64,000 nucleotides of DNA from Pyralis farinalis. Taxonomy: Eukaryota > Arthropoda > Insecta > Lepidoptera > Pyralidae. Made by a program: the position numbers and the translations under genes. Positions 10,249 through 21,690 of this stretch are shown here, piece after piece. Positions within the stretch are counted from its first letter, which is position 1; each line of letters opens with the position of its first letter. Where the stretch lies: NCBI GenBank assembly GCA_947507595.1, contig OX382263.1:8928001-8992000 (forward strand), in the 5' to 3' direction. Under the pieces are notes generated by a model that did no database searches, had not been told where the DNA came from, and saw only the letters and a list, made by a program, of their open reading frames with translations.

Positions 10249-11840
10249 ATAAGAATCATTTATTTGCCATTAGACCCTTACGGGCACTTAGACACGTCTT
10301 ACACTCTTTAAATTAAATCATATTGTATCTTCATATTTTTTTTTTTTTTACTTTTAATCCCTTTTTTAATCTACCAGCATTTCGGAAATGACCATTGACG
10401 AAGAAGAAATGCCAAAAGAAACTTGCCAATATGAGTCTTTTATTTTCATCGTTAAAATACGAGTATATTACAATAAATATATGTGAGTGTACATATAGTG
10501 AAATCAAAGGGTACAATTAAAAATATATTAATACATGTGCTGAATCATTTCAAACATCTCTATCAGTTAAATATTCAACGATTCTATAATAACCCTTCTT
10601 GCGCAGAGTATTTTTGATGTACCTTTTGAACATATTCTCAGGCAAGGACAGAACTCTTTCAGGTAATTTATTATAGAATCGAATACAATTTACAATAAAA
10701 GATCTACTAGTCTTAGCAAGTCGATGTACAGGCATACGCAATCTATTCTTACTTCTAAGATTTTCACTAAATTTAGAAAATTACTCTATATTTTTACGAG
10801 CATACATTATACTCTCATAAATATACTGAGAGGTAACCGTGAGGATATTTATTTCTTTAAATAGTTCTCTAAGAGATTCCCTGGAGCCCATGTTATAAAT
10901 AGAGCGGATGGCTCTCTTTTGTAATATGAAAATAGTTTCAATGTCAGCCGCCCCACAACAGTATATCATACGACATAATGCTATGAAAGTAGATGAAATA
11001 GACTAAGCGCGCAGTAGCCACATCCGTCAATTGTCTAATTCTCCTAACCGCATATGCGGCGGAGCTGAGCTTACTGGTCAGTTTTTTTATGTGGGCTCCC
11101 CACTGCAATTTGGAGTCTATTGTAATTCCAAAAAATACAGTATCATTAATAAATTCTAGTACATTATTGTTAATGAAAACTTCTGTATTGGCAGAAGGCA
11201 TATTTGGTAGACTAAATTTTATATATTTGGTTTTGGTTGAATTTAATAAAAGATTATTACATGTAAACGAATTTAGAATGGCAGATAGAACACTATTTAC
11301 ATTGTCAATATTTTCGCACCGGCGAGTAACATTAAAAATTAAAGAAGTATCATCAGCAAACAGTAGTATATCCGCCATTTTCTGCACTATGTAGGGCAGA
11401 TCATTCACATATACTAAAAATAAAAATAAAGAGGGGCCCATTATAGAGCCCTTGGCACCCCAATATTAACATTGCTGCCTTTAGATTTGACCCCATTTAT
11501 ATCAACAGTCTGTATTCTGTTACTTAAATAAGTTGCAATCAAATTATAAGCTTTACTTCTAACTCCATAATGGCACAGCTTGAGCAATAATGTCCAATGG
11601 TCGACACAATTAAAAGCTATGGAGAGATCACAGAAGACCCCAATTGCGTCCTGGGATCTCTCCCATGCGCTAAGAACATGCTTGACCAATGCTACTCCTG
11701 CATCTGTAGTGGATTTACCTGCTGTAAATCCGTATTGTGAATTATGAAAAATTTCATTGGTCTTAAAATAGAGTTGCAATTGGTCAAGCATTATCTTTTC
11801 AAATACTTTACTCAATACTGGCAAAGTATTTATATAGCTG
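10249..11840 (-). pseudogene. CR1-b LINE, RT pseudogene with 3' UTR
   Basis: Reading the minus strand: LPVLSKVFEKIMLDQLQLY, QYGFTAGKSTTDA, AIGVFCDLSIAFNCVDH (11441-11824), then the palm LLFADDTSLIF and FFGITIDSKLQWG (10944-11441), then QKRAIRSIYNMGSRESLREL (10781-10969) and CIRFYNKLPERVL (10550-10741). The frame is broken at 11441, where one base is missing from the codon for Gln of the PQGS block, again near 10960, and by an in-frame TAA at about 10780. The 3' UTR has the signature gccattagacccttacgggc. The endonuclease and the first part of RT are missing. The fragment ends at a palindrome. Confidence 0.85.
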
Positions 11841-11864
11841 GCTATATAAATACTTTGCCAGTAT
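11815..11864. repeat. Perfect palindrome at LINE junction
   Basis: 24-bp arms, 11815-11838 and 11841-11864, are exact reverse complements around a 2-base centre (tg). The right arm is the end of the Penelope-like coding strand, the left arm its mirror at the truncated edge of CR1-b. Confidence 0.95.
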
Positions 11865-12056
11865 CCAGGTCTGCCTGTTTATTGATAACAGTACTTTTAG
11901 AATTTTTATGTTTAATACTTTCTTTTTGTTCCCTAATATTTAGTTTTAAACCTTTATCTATTGTGTGTAAATTTTTTATATGTATTAGTGGGGGATAAAT
12001 TATGTCTGTTGTCTATGAGATGTTCGGCAAAGTCTAACGTTTCTGGGCGATCTGGG
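11841..12056 (-). pseudogene. Penelope-like element, C-terminal GIY-YIG fragment
   Basis: The minus strand reads FAEHLIDNRHNLSPTNTYKK and, after a one-base shift, GLKLNIREQKESIKHKNSKS up to a natural-looking stop at 11842-11844 (KVFI then TAG). The second copy at 28080-28345 carries the preceding YIGQTGR block, which identifies the family. Penelope-like elements encode an RT with a C-terminal GIY-YIG endonuclease. Only the end of that domain is present. Confidence 0.65.
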
Positions 12057-12104
12057 CGAAAATATGACTATTTAAACATACAACTTCTAAAATATTATAT
12101 ATAT

Positions 12105-12166
12105 ATATATATTCTCTCTGCCAACCCCGTAAGGGATTTGGCGTGAAGTTATAGATAGATAGATAT
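12105..12166 (+). repeat. LINE-R 3' UTR tail with GATA run
   Basis: gccaaccccgtaagggattt is followed by gcgtgaagttatagatagat, the usual 3' end with a tetranucleotide run. Confidence 0.75.
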
Positions 12167-13262
12167 AACTTCTAAAGTAAACAGAAGAAAATATGCATTT
12201 AAAAAAATATAGACACAGCTGATGCGAAAGGAATTAGCAAATAACATACTTATCAACTTTAATGGAAAAAAATGAGTGACTGATTGGAATTTTCTTTGTT
12301 AAAACATTTTACTTCTTTGATACCATATGTAAATAGCTGAATACATCAAGTTAATATAAAATAATAACAATAAATTGCCAAGAAATTATATATTAGTCAA
12401 AGACTAGTCGAAATAGGTGTATCACAAGGCTCATTATTTGGCCCAAAACTCTTTATAGTTTATGATTGTGATTGCAGCTATATTTAAAGTAAAAATTGCT
12501 TATCGACGACTGAAATTTATATCGATTATTTTCTGTTTATATCGTTTATACTTTCTTTTTGTTATGAGACAAAGACTTTACTGATATACAATATTTTCCT
12601 TGTACCTACAAATAATGTAAACTACATTTCATAGTTCATGCGGTTAGCGTAAGTTATCCCATCTCATCGAATACGCATAATATTTCCCCCTATTGTAACT
12701 ATAGTAAAGTCACAACCTGAAAAAAGAAAAACAATTTGAGAAAAAATAATTTATCATTTTTAATTAGGTTAGCTACATAAGTGAAGTTCGTAAATTTATT
12801 CACACCCAAAGCTTTAAAACTTTATACTTTATAATCTAATGCTGCAGCTACGAGTATATTAATGCTATAAATAAATTTTGTTAAGCTTTAGTATAAAATA
12901 GGAATCCTCAATATTAATTCATATTTGGCGAAGATATCTCGTAACATATAGGTATAGAATATACGATTACAATTGCGCACCTCCACCTTTTTAAAGACGG
13001 TTGAATTTTGGGTTAATTCACGCTCTCGGGAACTCAGGACTTAAACTATCTCCATTTTTTTATCATTGCAACAGCCCAACTGCTGCTGTGACATAATTAT
13101 GAATTTTATAGCTGTACGATATTGTTTATCTCTCGACTGTTCACATTCTTGGAGCCCAAGTGATCTACATTCTACTCTAAACAAATGTAATAAATTTGAC
13201 ATATTTAACTGTTATCGAGATTATTAAAAAGGGCTAGTGCGCACAATACTTAGTGAATTAAA
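12167..13262. other. Non-coding, nothing recognised
   Basis: About 1.1 kb of AT-rich sequence. No frame above 60 codons looks coding and no window repeat matches. Confidence 0.5.
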
Positions 13263-13440
13263 AAACCGTCAAGTCAAGAGCCCGACTCGCACACCAAGGG
13301 CTCCGTAAAAAAAATGATTCGCAAATTATTTTCTTTTTCTTTTACTTGTGCTACATGACATTGCTTCTTACCAAATTACATGATTGTAGGTCAACGGGAA
13401 GTACTAAATAGGTTTTGATTCCGTTGCGAGTTTCAGAATA
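13263..13440 (-). repeat. F2b repeat, left part
   Basis: Starts with the complement of the conserved end (agcccgactcgcac) and reaches atgcgcata, where CR1-a begins. Matches 22583-22810. Confidence 0.7.
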
Positions 13441-15851
13441 TGCGCATAAATATAAATATCTTGGAGAAAAATACTGTTACCTACAACTTTTTAAATTTAA
13501 TTAAATCAAACAATTTGCATCATATTTTTACAGAGCCAACAAGAGTAACTGCTACAAGTGCTACATGTATTGATAATATATTTAGCAATGTAAAACCTTC
13601 ATATCAATCTATAATTAATAAAGTTCAGTCAGACCATTCAGGTCAATTGGTTTCATTTCCAAATTCTTCAAAAATACAAAGAAAGCAAATAAATTATATA
13701 CCATTTAGTAAAAGCCGCTTAGTAAGATTTAAGTCTAATATAGCAGAAAAAATTGTATTGTTGCCCTATCACGGTACTCCGGACCACTTGTACAGTTCAT
13801 TATTTAGCTTAATTACTAGTGAATTTAATGCAATCTTTACTCCAAAACAACTGTCTGTAAGTGACCGTATGACATTCAGTGATTGGGCAACTCCTGGTAT
13901 TTACAAAAGTCGGAATAAATTGTATGAACTTTATGAAGAAAGGACCTGTAATCACAATCCGACTTTTCAAGAACGTGTAAAAAATTATGCTAAAATATTT
14001 AAACGAGCCTGTTCCAATGCTAAGTCTATATATTTAAGAAATAAAATTAATGGTTCAACAAATATTATTAAATCTGTTTGGAATATGATAAATAATGAGA
14101 CGGGTAGAGCGAAAGTACGTAGTCGAGACTTTCAGTTAAAGATAAATGATATAGATATCAAAAATGATGTAGAAATTGCGACTGAGTTTGAAAAATATTT
14201 TTCTAACATTCCTCTTATTACTACGAGAAATCTTAGGTCTTCTTCTATAGCTGCTGAACTCGTTCTCAAACAGAGCGTGGTAGAATGCGACACAATATTT
14301 GAATTTTCAGCTGTAAGCCCAAAAGATGTTTTGAACGCTTTTAAATCAATAAATATGAAAAACACTAAAGATCTGTGGGGTCTATCTGTCAAAACCATAT
14401 CTTCTATTATTATTTCAATCGCTCCACATTTAGCTACAATTTTCAATTGTTGTGTGGCATCTGGTGTATTTCCTGACTTGATGAAACATAGTAAAATCAT
14501 TCCATTATTTAAATCTGGTGATAGTTCGGACCCTTCGAATTTTTGACCTGTTTCCATACTGCCCATTCTCAGTAAAATTTTTGAAAAACTAATGCTTAGC
14601 CAGTTGCTCAGACATTTTAATACACATAATTTGCTTCATAGGAGACAGTTCGGATTTACGAGAGGTTGTTCAACTATAGACGCAGGGATTCATTTGCTTA
14701 AAAGTATATTCGCGGCATGGGAAGGTTCGCAAGATGCTTTGGGAATTTTCTGTGATCTGTCTAAAGCGTTTGACTGCGTGCACCATGACGCTCTTGTCAG
14801 AAAATTACACCACTACGGTATCAGGAACAAGGTTCTCGAACTTCTGTCTTCTTATCTGGGCAATAGGATACAGAAGGTCGATGTTAATGGTAAAAGATCT
14901 TCGGGGTCCCCTGTAGTCATGGGAGTCCCACAGGGGTCAATTCTAGGCCCATTCTTATTTTTAGTATATATAAATGACTTACCTTATTATGTAAAGGATA
15001 AACATGAGATTGTATTGTTTGCGGATGATACCTCTTTGACATTCAAAATTAATAGACAGTTAGGTAATTATGACGAAGTTAACGATGCTCTCTCTAAAGT
15101 TATGCATTGGTTTAATGTTAATAATCTGCTTTTAAATGATAAAAAGACTAAAGTAATTAAGTTCTCAACACCTAATGTAAGACAGGTGACTACCAATGTA
15201 CATGTTAATGGAACTAATTTAGCCCCTGTGGAGACAACTGTGTTCTTGGGTATAACAATTGACTCCAAACTACAATGGGGCCCACAAATTGAAAAATTAT
15301 CAGGTAAACTAAGTTCTGCAGCCTATGCAGTGAAAACTATTAGACGGCTCACTGATGTTGATACGGCTAGAATAGTTTATTTCAGCTACTTTCATAGTAT
15401 TATGTCATACGGAATTCTTCTTTGGGGTAACTCCGCGGACATTAACACCATCTTTTTATTGCAAAAGAGAGCCATAAGAGCTATCTACAAACTTGGTCCC
15501 CGTGAGAGCCTTAGAGAAAAATTCAAAGAAATAAATATTCTAACAGTCGCATCGCAATATATCTATGAAAATCTTTTGTATGTCCATAAAAACATAGACT
15601 CATTTTGTAAAAAGAGTGATACTCATAACATAAATACTAGATATAAGCATAATCTTGTGTTACATGCAAGCCGTCTCCACAAAATAAGTAATTCTTTTAT
15701 GGGGCAATGTATACGGTTCTATAACAAACTTCCCAGCAATATAAGAGACTTGTCAATAAACAAGTTTAAAACTACTATTAAAACCAAATTGTGTAGCAGG
15801 GCATATTATAAAGTATCTGACTATATTAATGATAAAAATGCCTGGGATTGA
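13440..15851 (+). pseudogene. CR1-a ORF2: endonuclease end plus complete RT, one nonsense codon
   Basis: A single frame of 804 codons is interrupted once, by TGA at 14544-14546. Residues 1-80 are the end of an apurinic-type endonuclease: the GDFN box is cut off but the downstream SDH motif (about residue 65) is present. The RT follows: PVSILPILSKIFEKL right after the stop, RRQFGFTRGCSTIDAGIHLL, GIFCDLSKAFDCVHHDAL, MGVPQGSILGPFLF, the catalytic VLFADDTSLTF at 15021-15029, and FLGITIDSKLQWG. The C-terminus ends at a TGA at 15849. The stop falls where related elements have Arg (NF-R-PVS), so CGA to TGA by CpG decay is the likely cause. The product would copy the element by target-primed reverse transcription in the nucleus. 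As it stands it cannot do so. Confidence 0.9.
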
Positions 15852-16055
15852 GTCGGTCCAATTATAATGTAATTAATAAATTATGTAAATTTGTTTGGAT
15901 ACCAAAAGAGGGATGCCTGAGTTTTTTGGCAGTATTTTTATCAGTGCTCACCTAGTCATGAACTGCACGGTAGGGAAAAAAATTGTGACGATTCCAAACA
16001 AATGTAGCCATTTTTACGGAATAAAAAGATTTTGCCTTTGACTTTGACTTTGAAA
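13441..16055 (+). mobile_element. CR1-a LINE, 5'-truncated, young-looking
   Basis: The element runs from inside the endonuclease to a 3' end with polyadenylation signal AATAAA at 16020-16025 and a terminal run of three ctttga units. It is inserted in F2b (left part ends 13440, right part starts about 16054). A second 3' end of the same family is at 61548-61880. Confidence 0.85.
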
Positions 16056-16240
16056 ATGGCCGTATTTTGATTGCGTCTACTTGGAAGTTTGTAGACATAA
16101 TTATTTGATATTAATTTCAACTAGATAGCATCACCCGTCCCTGAGAAACGGGGGTCTTGACAGACAGAAAGACAGACGGACAACAAAGTGATCCTATAAG
16201 GGTTCCGATTTTCCTTTTTAGATCCTTAAACGTCCAAAAT
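16054..16240 (-). repeat. F2b repeat, right part
   Basis: Continues the element cut by CR1-a: ggccgtattttgattgcgt, gacagacggacaacaaagtg, ending with gggttccgattttcc. Confidence 0.65.
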
Positions 16241-16935
16241 CCAAAACATTATGGAAGCCCGTGGGCGCCTTGCAGTCGTGACAAAACTAATTAAGGGTAA
16301 AAAATTGTGTTTGATTTAAAAAATCGATGAGGTAGATTAACATACGCTTGTTTCACGGATAATAAGCACTACTGTTGTTCAATAATCTAATCAAGGCTTT
16401 GTAAACAGCAATGTATAGCATCATAATTGTTGTCATTTATGAAGTCATATAAATTTGATAAGATAACATTGGTTCTGAATGTCAGGTAAAATATTTAGTA
16501 AGTTGATTCTGTTTAAACCAAAGGCTTAAATTGCCTTCCATCATGATATATGAAGATGACACGTACACCTTTGTGATGATAGTAGAATGATGGAAGGAAT
16601 TAAAAAGAAACTGGACGCCGTCACGGGGCTTCCGGCAGATGTGAAACATCTTAATGAATATTCAAAATTTTAATAAATAAAAATCAAAAACCATCGGATA
16701 GACAGCGTATGCAGAGAAGCAACGGAGTGTCAAGTATGCGCACGCACACACGCAAAGGAGTCAAGAGTGGCGGCGTATAAGGGGCGTGACCGCATAAGGG
16801 AGCGTCATACCATTTTCCGTCACGGCATACGGTTCGATTTTCTAGCCAAAGCGCACCAATAGATGTTTCACATCAAAAATTAAAAGATTACCCGAATCTT
16901 GCAAACAAACTTTACACTTATTATTAACTATACAG
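16241..16935. other. Non-coding, nothing recognised
   Basis: No coding signal. Contains gatgtttcacatcaaaaatt and gatgtgaaacatctt, short inverted words about 200 bp apart. Confidence 0.4.
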
Positions 16936-16998
16936 TGAAAACATGTAGAAAGAATGCAAGATGAAAGAATGAGGAAACAGATATATAATGATACAGAT

Positions 16999-17450
16999 AT
17001 ACAACATTTATAATAAGTTGCCGGAAACAGTTCTCTCCTTTCCTGACAATGTATTCAAAAAGCACATTAAAAATACTCTCTGTAGAAGGGCTTATTATAG
17101 AATTGATGAATATATAACTGACAAAGATGTCTGGAAATAATTCAGCACAGACTACCTGTTCTTAATAATCTTTAATTTTACCATTTGATATCATTATTGT
17201 ACCAATATGCTTATGTATTTTTTGTTTTTGTAATATCAATTGACAATTTTAAAAGAGACCTATATTGGCAAGTTTCTTTCGGCATTTCTTCTTAGCCAGT
17301 GGTCATTTCCGAAATGCTAGTAGATAAAAAAAAGGAAAAAGTAAAAAGAGAATTAAATAAGATACAATAAGATTATATTTCAAAATCTGTAAGACGTGTC
17401 TAAGTGCCCGCGAGGGCCCAATGGCAAATAAAGAATTTTTATCTTTTTTT
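16999..17450 (+). mobile_element. CR1-b 3' end
   Basis: Coding remains (NKLPETVLSFPDNVF-like, KHIKNTLCRRAYYRIDEY-like) and the 3' UTR phrase gtgcccgcgagggcccaatg match 10249-10750 in opposite orientation. It ends with the terminal atctttttttt. Confidence 0.8.
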
Positions 17451-17461
17451 TTATCTGTAAG

Positions 17462-17528
17462 CCTTCAGAACCCGTTATATAGCTTTTCCCATACATTTCG
17501 CGGTCATATATGACCACACGGGTTTGCG
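17462..17528. mobile_element. Short palindromic element (aacccgttatat)
   Basis: About 65 bp beginning aacccgttatat and ending accacacgggttt, with an internal palindrome ggtcatatatgacc. A near-identical copy is at 48177-48240 and a partial one at 46187-46225. Confidence 0.55.
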
Positions 17529-17744
17529 AAAGTGGAAGGATGTAGAAGCCGAGGAAGGCCAAGACTAACCTACCATGACCAAATTGGTCGTGTTTTATCA
17601 GAAGGTGATGTCAGGAGCCTCAGGAACCGGCGAGCGGGCATGCAAAGAGCTTTGAATGTGAAAGAAGCGAGTGAAGCGTGTAAGGACCGCGTCTTATGGC
17701 GCTCGGTTCTCCCAGCCGCAAGGGACCTGGCGTGAAGATATACA

Positions 17745-18000
17745 TACATACAGTGAAAAAGTTAGAGAATCCAAGCATGTACCACTAAATTCTTACTCGG
17801 CGGTGACGGAAAACATTGTGAGGAAACCCGTACATCCAAGTAATTGTATTTCGATAGACGTGTGACCTAACCCAAGAAAGGTTTGATTTTCCCTTTGGGT
17901 TGTGTAGGTCTGACGGTAATCGCTCCATTTCAAAATCAGTATCTTCGCCAAATCTTTAGGCTTTTTTTTTTAATGTGCAAAATCGTTGCTCATTGATGAC
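17745..18000 (+). repeat. Repeat B
   Basis: gtgaggaaacccgtacatcc, gacgtgtgacctaaccc and gggttgtgtaggtctgacgg in order. Confidence 0.7.
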
Positions 18001-18362
18001 TCAGCGCTATTGGTTTACGCTGTGCCATCAACTGCTAATTATTAAGGATGGGTGAAAGATGATTTATTTATTTAAGTTTTGTTGAAATCTTTTAATAGGC
18101 TTATTATGGAATGAATGTGTTTTAAGTAGGTGCCAATGGTAGATTCTTTCTTGATGACATTTTGTAAATTGTATGGATCTATGTTGAAAATTGAACTAAT
18201 TATTTCATGGTCTAGTCTGGTTGTTGAGGCTTAGGTAGCGGAATCAGTCAATCCTAATGGATTGGGAGATGGGATAACGTTAAGAAGAAAAGTGAAAAAG
18301 TTAAGAGAATCAGGGAACATTAAAGCAGAGAGCAAGTGATAATTACAAATGTACGTATATAC
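18001..18362. other. Non-coding, nothing recognised
   Basis: AT-rich stretch without matches. Confidence 0.4.
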
Positions 18363-19416
18363 CTAACTAGCTTTTGCCCGCGGCTTCGCCCGCGTAGGTT
18401 TTGGAATTTCGGCAGTTTTACTTATCAGGAACTCCGTTCCTACATGAAATCTATATGTCTGTGTGTTTGTCTGTCGCTTTTTTTCGAATATTCGAAATTT
18501 GACTTCAGATTCGGATTCAGCGTAAAAAAGTAGAATAGGAATGTTCAGGAACACCGTTCCTATCTCTTGAGGAACATAGTCAAAATGGCCGACTAATTTA
18601 AAAATAAATAATTTTGAATTGTTATATAATTGACGAGCCAGGTGTTCCTCTGACAATGCAAGTTTGCGCATTCTCCACTGCTTTTTATTTTCCTTCTTAT
18701 TTTTAAATACAGTCGACATTAAATATTTAGTAAAAGTACCAAATATCCTTATTTGTGTAGTAATGAAGATATATCAGGATCTGTTCAGTTTTTTAACTAT
18801 TTGATACTGACTGTATACACTCAAAGCACCTCTTTATACACAACATAGCCTATTTTAAAAACATAAAAGTTTCAAGTCACTAACTTGAAAAAATATCTGC
18901 CTGGGTTGAAATTCAAAAAATCCTTTCTTATCTCTCATATATGCATTACAAAAGGAACCTCTTGATGAGTCAGTGAATTAGTCCATTTCTATTCATATAC
19001 GAGTATTAGCGTCTCGTCCAAACACAATTTCAACCCCCCTTTTCATCTCGCCTCATCTCGCTAAGGGTGGAATTTTGAAAAACCCTGAAATGACTTTTTT
19101 GACATCTTGATTGAAAGTCTATTTACAAAGTCTACTTTAAAAATATATTTTTTAAAGATTTATCTTTTAATTCAAGAAACTCCCATTACATTACACCCTT
19201 TAAGGGATGGAATTTTTGAAAACGCTGAAATCACTGTTTTTGGATTTTAATAGAGAGTATCTGTATAAAGTTTCAAGTCACTAACTGCAAGAAATATTTC
19301 CACTCCATAAAAACTGTCAACCCGCTTTTCAGCCCTGTTAGGGTGGAATTTTGAAAAAACGCTGATATGACTTTTTTGACGTCTTGATTGAGAGTATATT
19401 TACAAAATCTAAAGTT
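18363..19416 (+). repeat. cccgcggcttcgcccgcg repeat with internal periodicity
   Basis: Starts with actagcttttgcccgcggct, then holds paired gttcctgaacac-like words (18432, 18549). From about 18865 to 19416 a segment of roughly 140-280 bp recurs imperfectly: gtttcaagtcactaact (18869, 19269), ggtggaattttgaaaaa (19064, 19340), acttttttgac (19092, 19369). This layout is known from long non-autonomous insect repeats, but I cannot name the family. Confidence 0.55.
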
Positions 19417-19548
19417 AACTTAACGTGCCCCCCGGACACGGAGAAACTCGAGATAGATAAACCCATCCATAGACGGGCTTCGGTCGACGTTGCTTAACCG
19501 GCGTGTTCGGTTAGAATGACACGCGAAACGACGCTATCGAGCTCTCAA
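19417..19548 (+). repeat. Repeat C fragment
   Basis: ttaacgtgccccccggacac to gacgctatcgagctctcaat. Closely matches 21855-21990 and, inverted, 39265-39400. Confidence 0.75.
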
Positions 19549-20035
19549 TTCAGTGCCTACTGTAATGTGCTGACTATTGTAAAAATATTTTTTTTTACTA
19601 TTTGAATTGCATTATGTACCTACCTATTTATTGACAGTTACTAGTCTACTATAATGTTTGAAATATTGCAAGCCGAAAGGTTATATGTGGAAGTTCTTAA
19701 ATATTGTGTACCATCATTGTTATGTGCATTAGCAAATAAATAAATTGAATCGAAAAAATTAACATTATGTTTTCTTAGATATACTGAGAGGCTATATTCT
19801 TTAGGAGTGCAATGATTTCGTATCTTTGAAGTTTTTCTATTGTACACATACGTCTTCTGTATTCATCTTCTGGTGCTGTAACATTATAGTATGAACGTTG
19901 CTGGTTTTACCGCCAATTTATCTTTCGTATATTCATTATGGCAACTTTTTGCTACGCGTAGAAGTGGAGGCGTTTCTAACTACAGTTCCCTTTTGTAGTA
20001 TTTAAGGTTAATGCACTTCTCAAAGGATCCTCTTA
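19549..20035. other. Non-coding, nothing recognised
   Basis: A 68-codon minus-strand frame at 19641-19847 has no recognisable features. Confidence 0.35.
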
Positions 20036-20455
20036 TTAAACATCGAAGATGAAAAAGTGGAACAAGTGGATGAATTTGTTTATGATGAAAAATGTGAAGG
20101 AGATATTGAAAGAAGAATGAAAGGAGAAAACCGTATCAACGGGGCGTTGTACACGGTTTTGACAAGCGAAAATATATAGCGCTGTGTATAAACTACACAA
20201 GGATCAAAATTATAGACTACTGTTCACATTATATTACTTGGTGTGTTCACAATACCTTCCGTAGACATGGGTATGGCAGAAGAAGCGTAACAGAAGGCCG
20301 TAGAAATAAGAGCGTTGTGTAAGTATGTGTGAAGTGAGAATGACTGATAGAGTAAGGAATAGGGTGAAAAGTACATACCATGTCGAGATCTCTAGCGATG
20401 TTAAATACCAAAGTCTACAGGAGTAGAAGGTCAAATTAGTGTCCAAAAAACTTGA
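20036..20455 (+). pseudogene. LINE-R RT fragment, heavily decayed
   Basis: IEDEKVEQVDEFVY followed by DIERRMKGENRINGALYTV-like sequence (20046-20160), then a decayed region with RVRNRVKSTYHVEI at about 20350. This covers the part of the RT directly downstream of the 147-680 fragment. Stops are frequent. Confidence 0.6.
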
Positions 20456-20479
20456 TGTGCTAAACTGAGCAGAGCTGTA

Positions 20480-21035
20480 TATTGAACAGCACGGAGCAAA
20501 GAATTATACAAGTCAGATCGCTCATGGAGTATCTGTACTGGAGGACTGTAGTCACCTTTGGGCAGGTGCCCCTGGATACTAGCTAGGACCTTGTGATTCG
20601 GTTCAGACAAATGTGAGAATTTTCGACGACCCTTAGGGTCAATAGCGTCTGTAAGCTATACAGGTATTGAGCCCTTAAGTTTGAGGAGATGTTTTGCTTC
20701 CCTTCTGAAGGATTGTTCGATATGATGCAAACAGCGTCTTTCTAAAACAGCATTGCTCACCGATAGCGAGGAGTTCACTTTCTCACACTGGAACTAGGGC
20801 TGTGTACTGTGGGGTTCTAGAGCAGTTTTTCGTCCAAGAATTCTCAAATTGTGGTATGATCTCCCAGTCCAAGTTTTCCCAAGAGACACAGCATAGGGTT
20901 CTTCAAGAAAGGTGTGAAGGGATGTTACAGGGTCGGCAATGCATGAGTGACACCCGTGTCCATAGACTGTAAATGCTTACCATCACGTAAGTCGTACGCT
21001 TGCTTGCTATCTTAATGGTACGATAAAACCATATT
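20480..21035 (+). pseudogene. LINE-J C-terminus and 3' tail
   Basis: ELFDMM-like words at about 20710 and RILKLWYDLPVQVFPRD at 20838-20890 represent the end of a jockey/CR1-like RT ORF. The tail (gggtcggcaatgcatgagtg, then a decayed copy of the ggctac..gcttaccatca motif) matches 32945-33330 in the other orientation. Confidence 0.6.
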
Positions 21036-21184
21036 GCGGTTATCGAAAAATCTTGCGGCTTAACATCAGACATTTTCAACCGTGTAGCTATGTGATTCGC
21101 ATGTCAGGTCCTAATTAGTTTGTAACAAGGTCGACATGGAATATTTTTATATAACAATGCAGGAATTCTATTATACTATACAAA

Positions 21185-21400
21185 AGGTATAATACGCATA
21201 CGGCTCACGTGATATGGAGTGAACGCCGTGAGCTATGAGCACTTGCAATATCTGAAGTATCACTCGCGCGATGCCACCTGCGCTGTTAACACAGCAACTC
21301 CTTAGGAGCTTACTGGTAACCTCACACATTCACAGGAATACAACAATTCTCCGAGGAGTAGAGGATGCGGTGTTCTTTGGCGGGTACTTCTTTATCTGCT
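21185..21400 (-). repeat. SINE A2, diverged
   Basis: catacggctcacgtgatatg, cactcgcgcgatgccacctg and cagcaactccttaggagctt identify the tail half. The head is missing. Confidence 0.75.
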
Positions 21401-21424
21401 TAGACACCTTCAAGTGCTTTGCGA

Positions 21425-21690
21425 GGAAAATTGAGACATGAAAGATAACGCAACCCTGAGGGAAAACCAGATCTTTGTTAGGTTAGGTCACACGTCTTTC
21501 GAAATATATTTTTTTGGACATGTGGGTTTCCTCACGATGTTTTCCTTCATCGCCGAGCAAGTGATAAATTTGTACATAAATTCCGAAAACACGAACTTAG
21601 GGGTACATTCTAGAATTCGAACCGGTGACAAGGCCGGTTCTTTATACACAGTACTATCATTGCTCATCCACAGAACATCAACCCTTACTC
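21425..21690 (-). repeat. Repeat B
   Basis: caaccctgagggaaaaccag, gggtttcctcacgatgtttt and box-B complement gaattcgaacc are all present. The 123-codon frame here is a by-product. Confidence 0.8.

Larger units (their letters stand above)
16940..17740 (+). pseudogene. LINE-R C-terminal fragment, split by two insertions
   Basis: The fragment starts at catgtagaaagaatgcaag, stops at about 16998, resumes at about 17526 (gaaagtggaaggatgtagaa) and reads MEGCRSRGRPRLTYHDQIGR before the CATA-type 3' UTR ending near atacatacatac. The gap holds a CR1-b 3' end and a short palindromic element. Confidence 0.75.
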
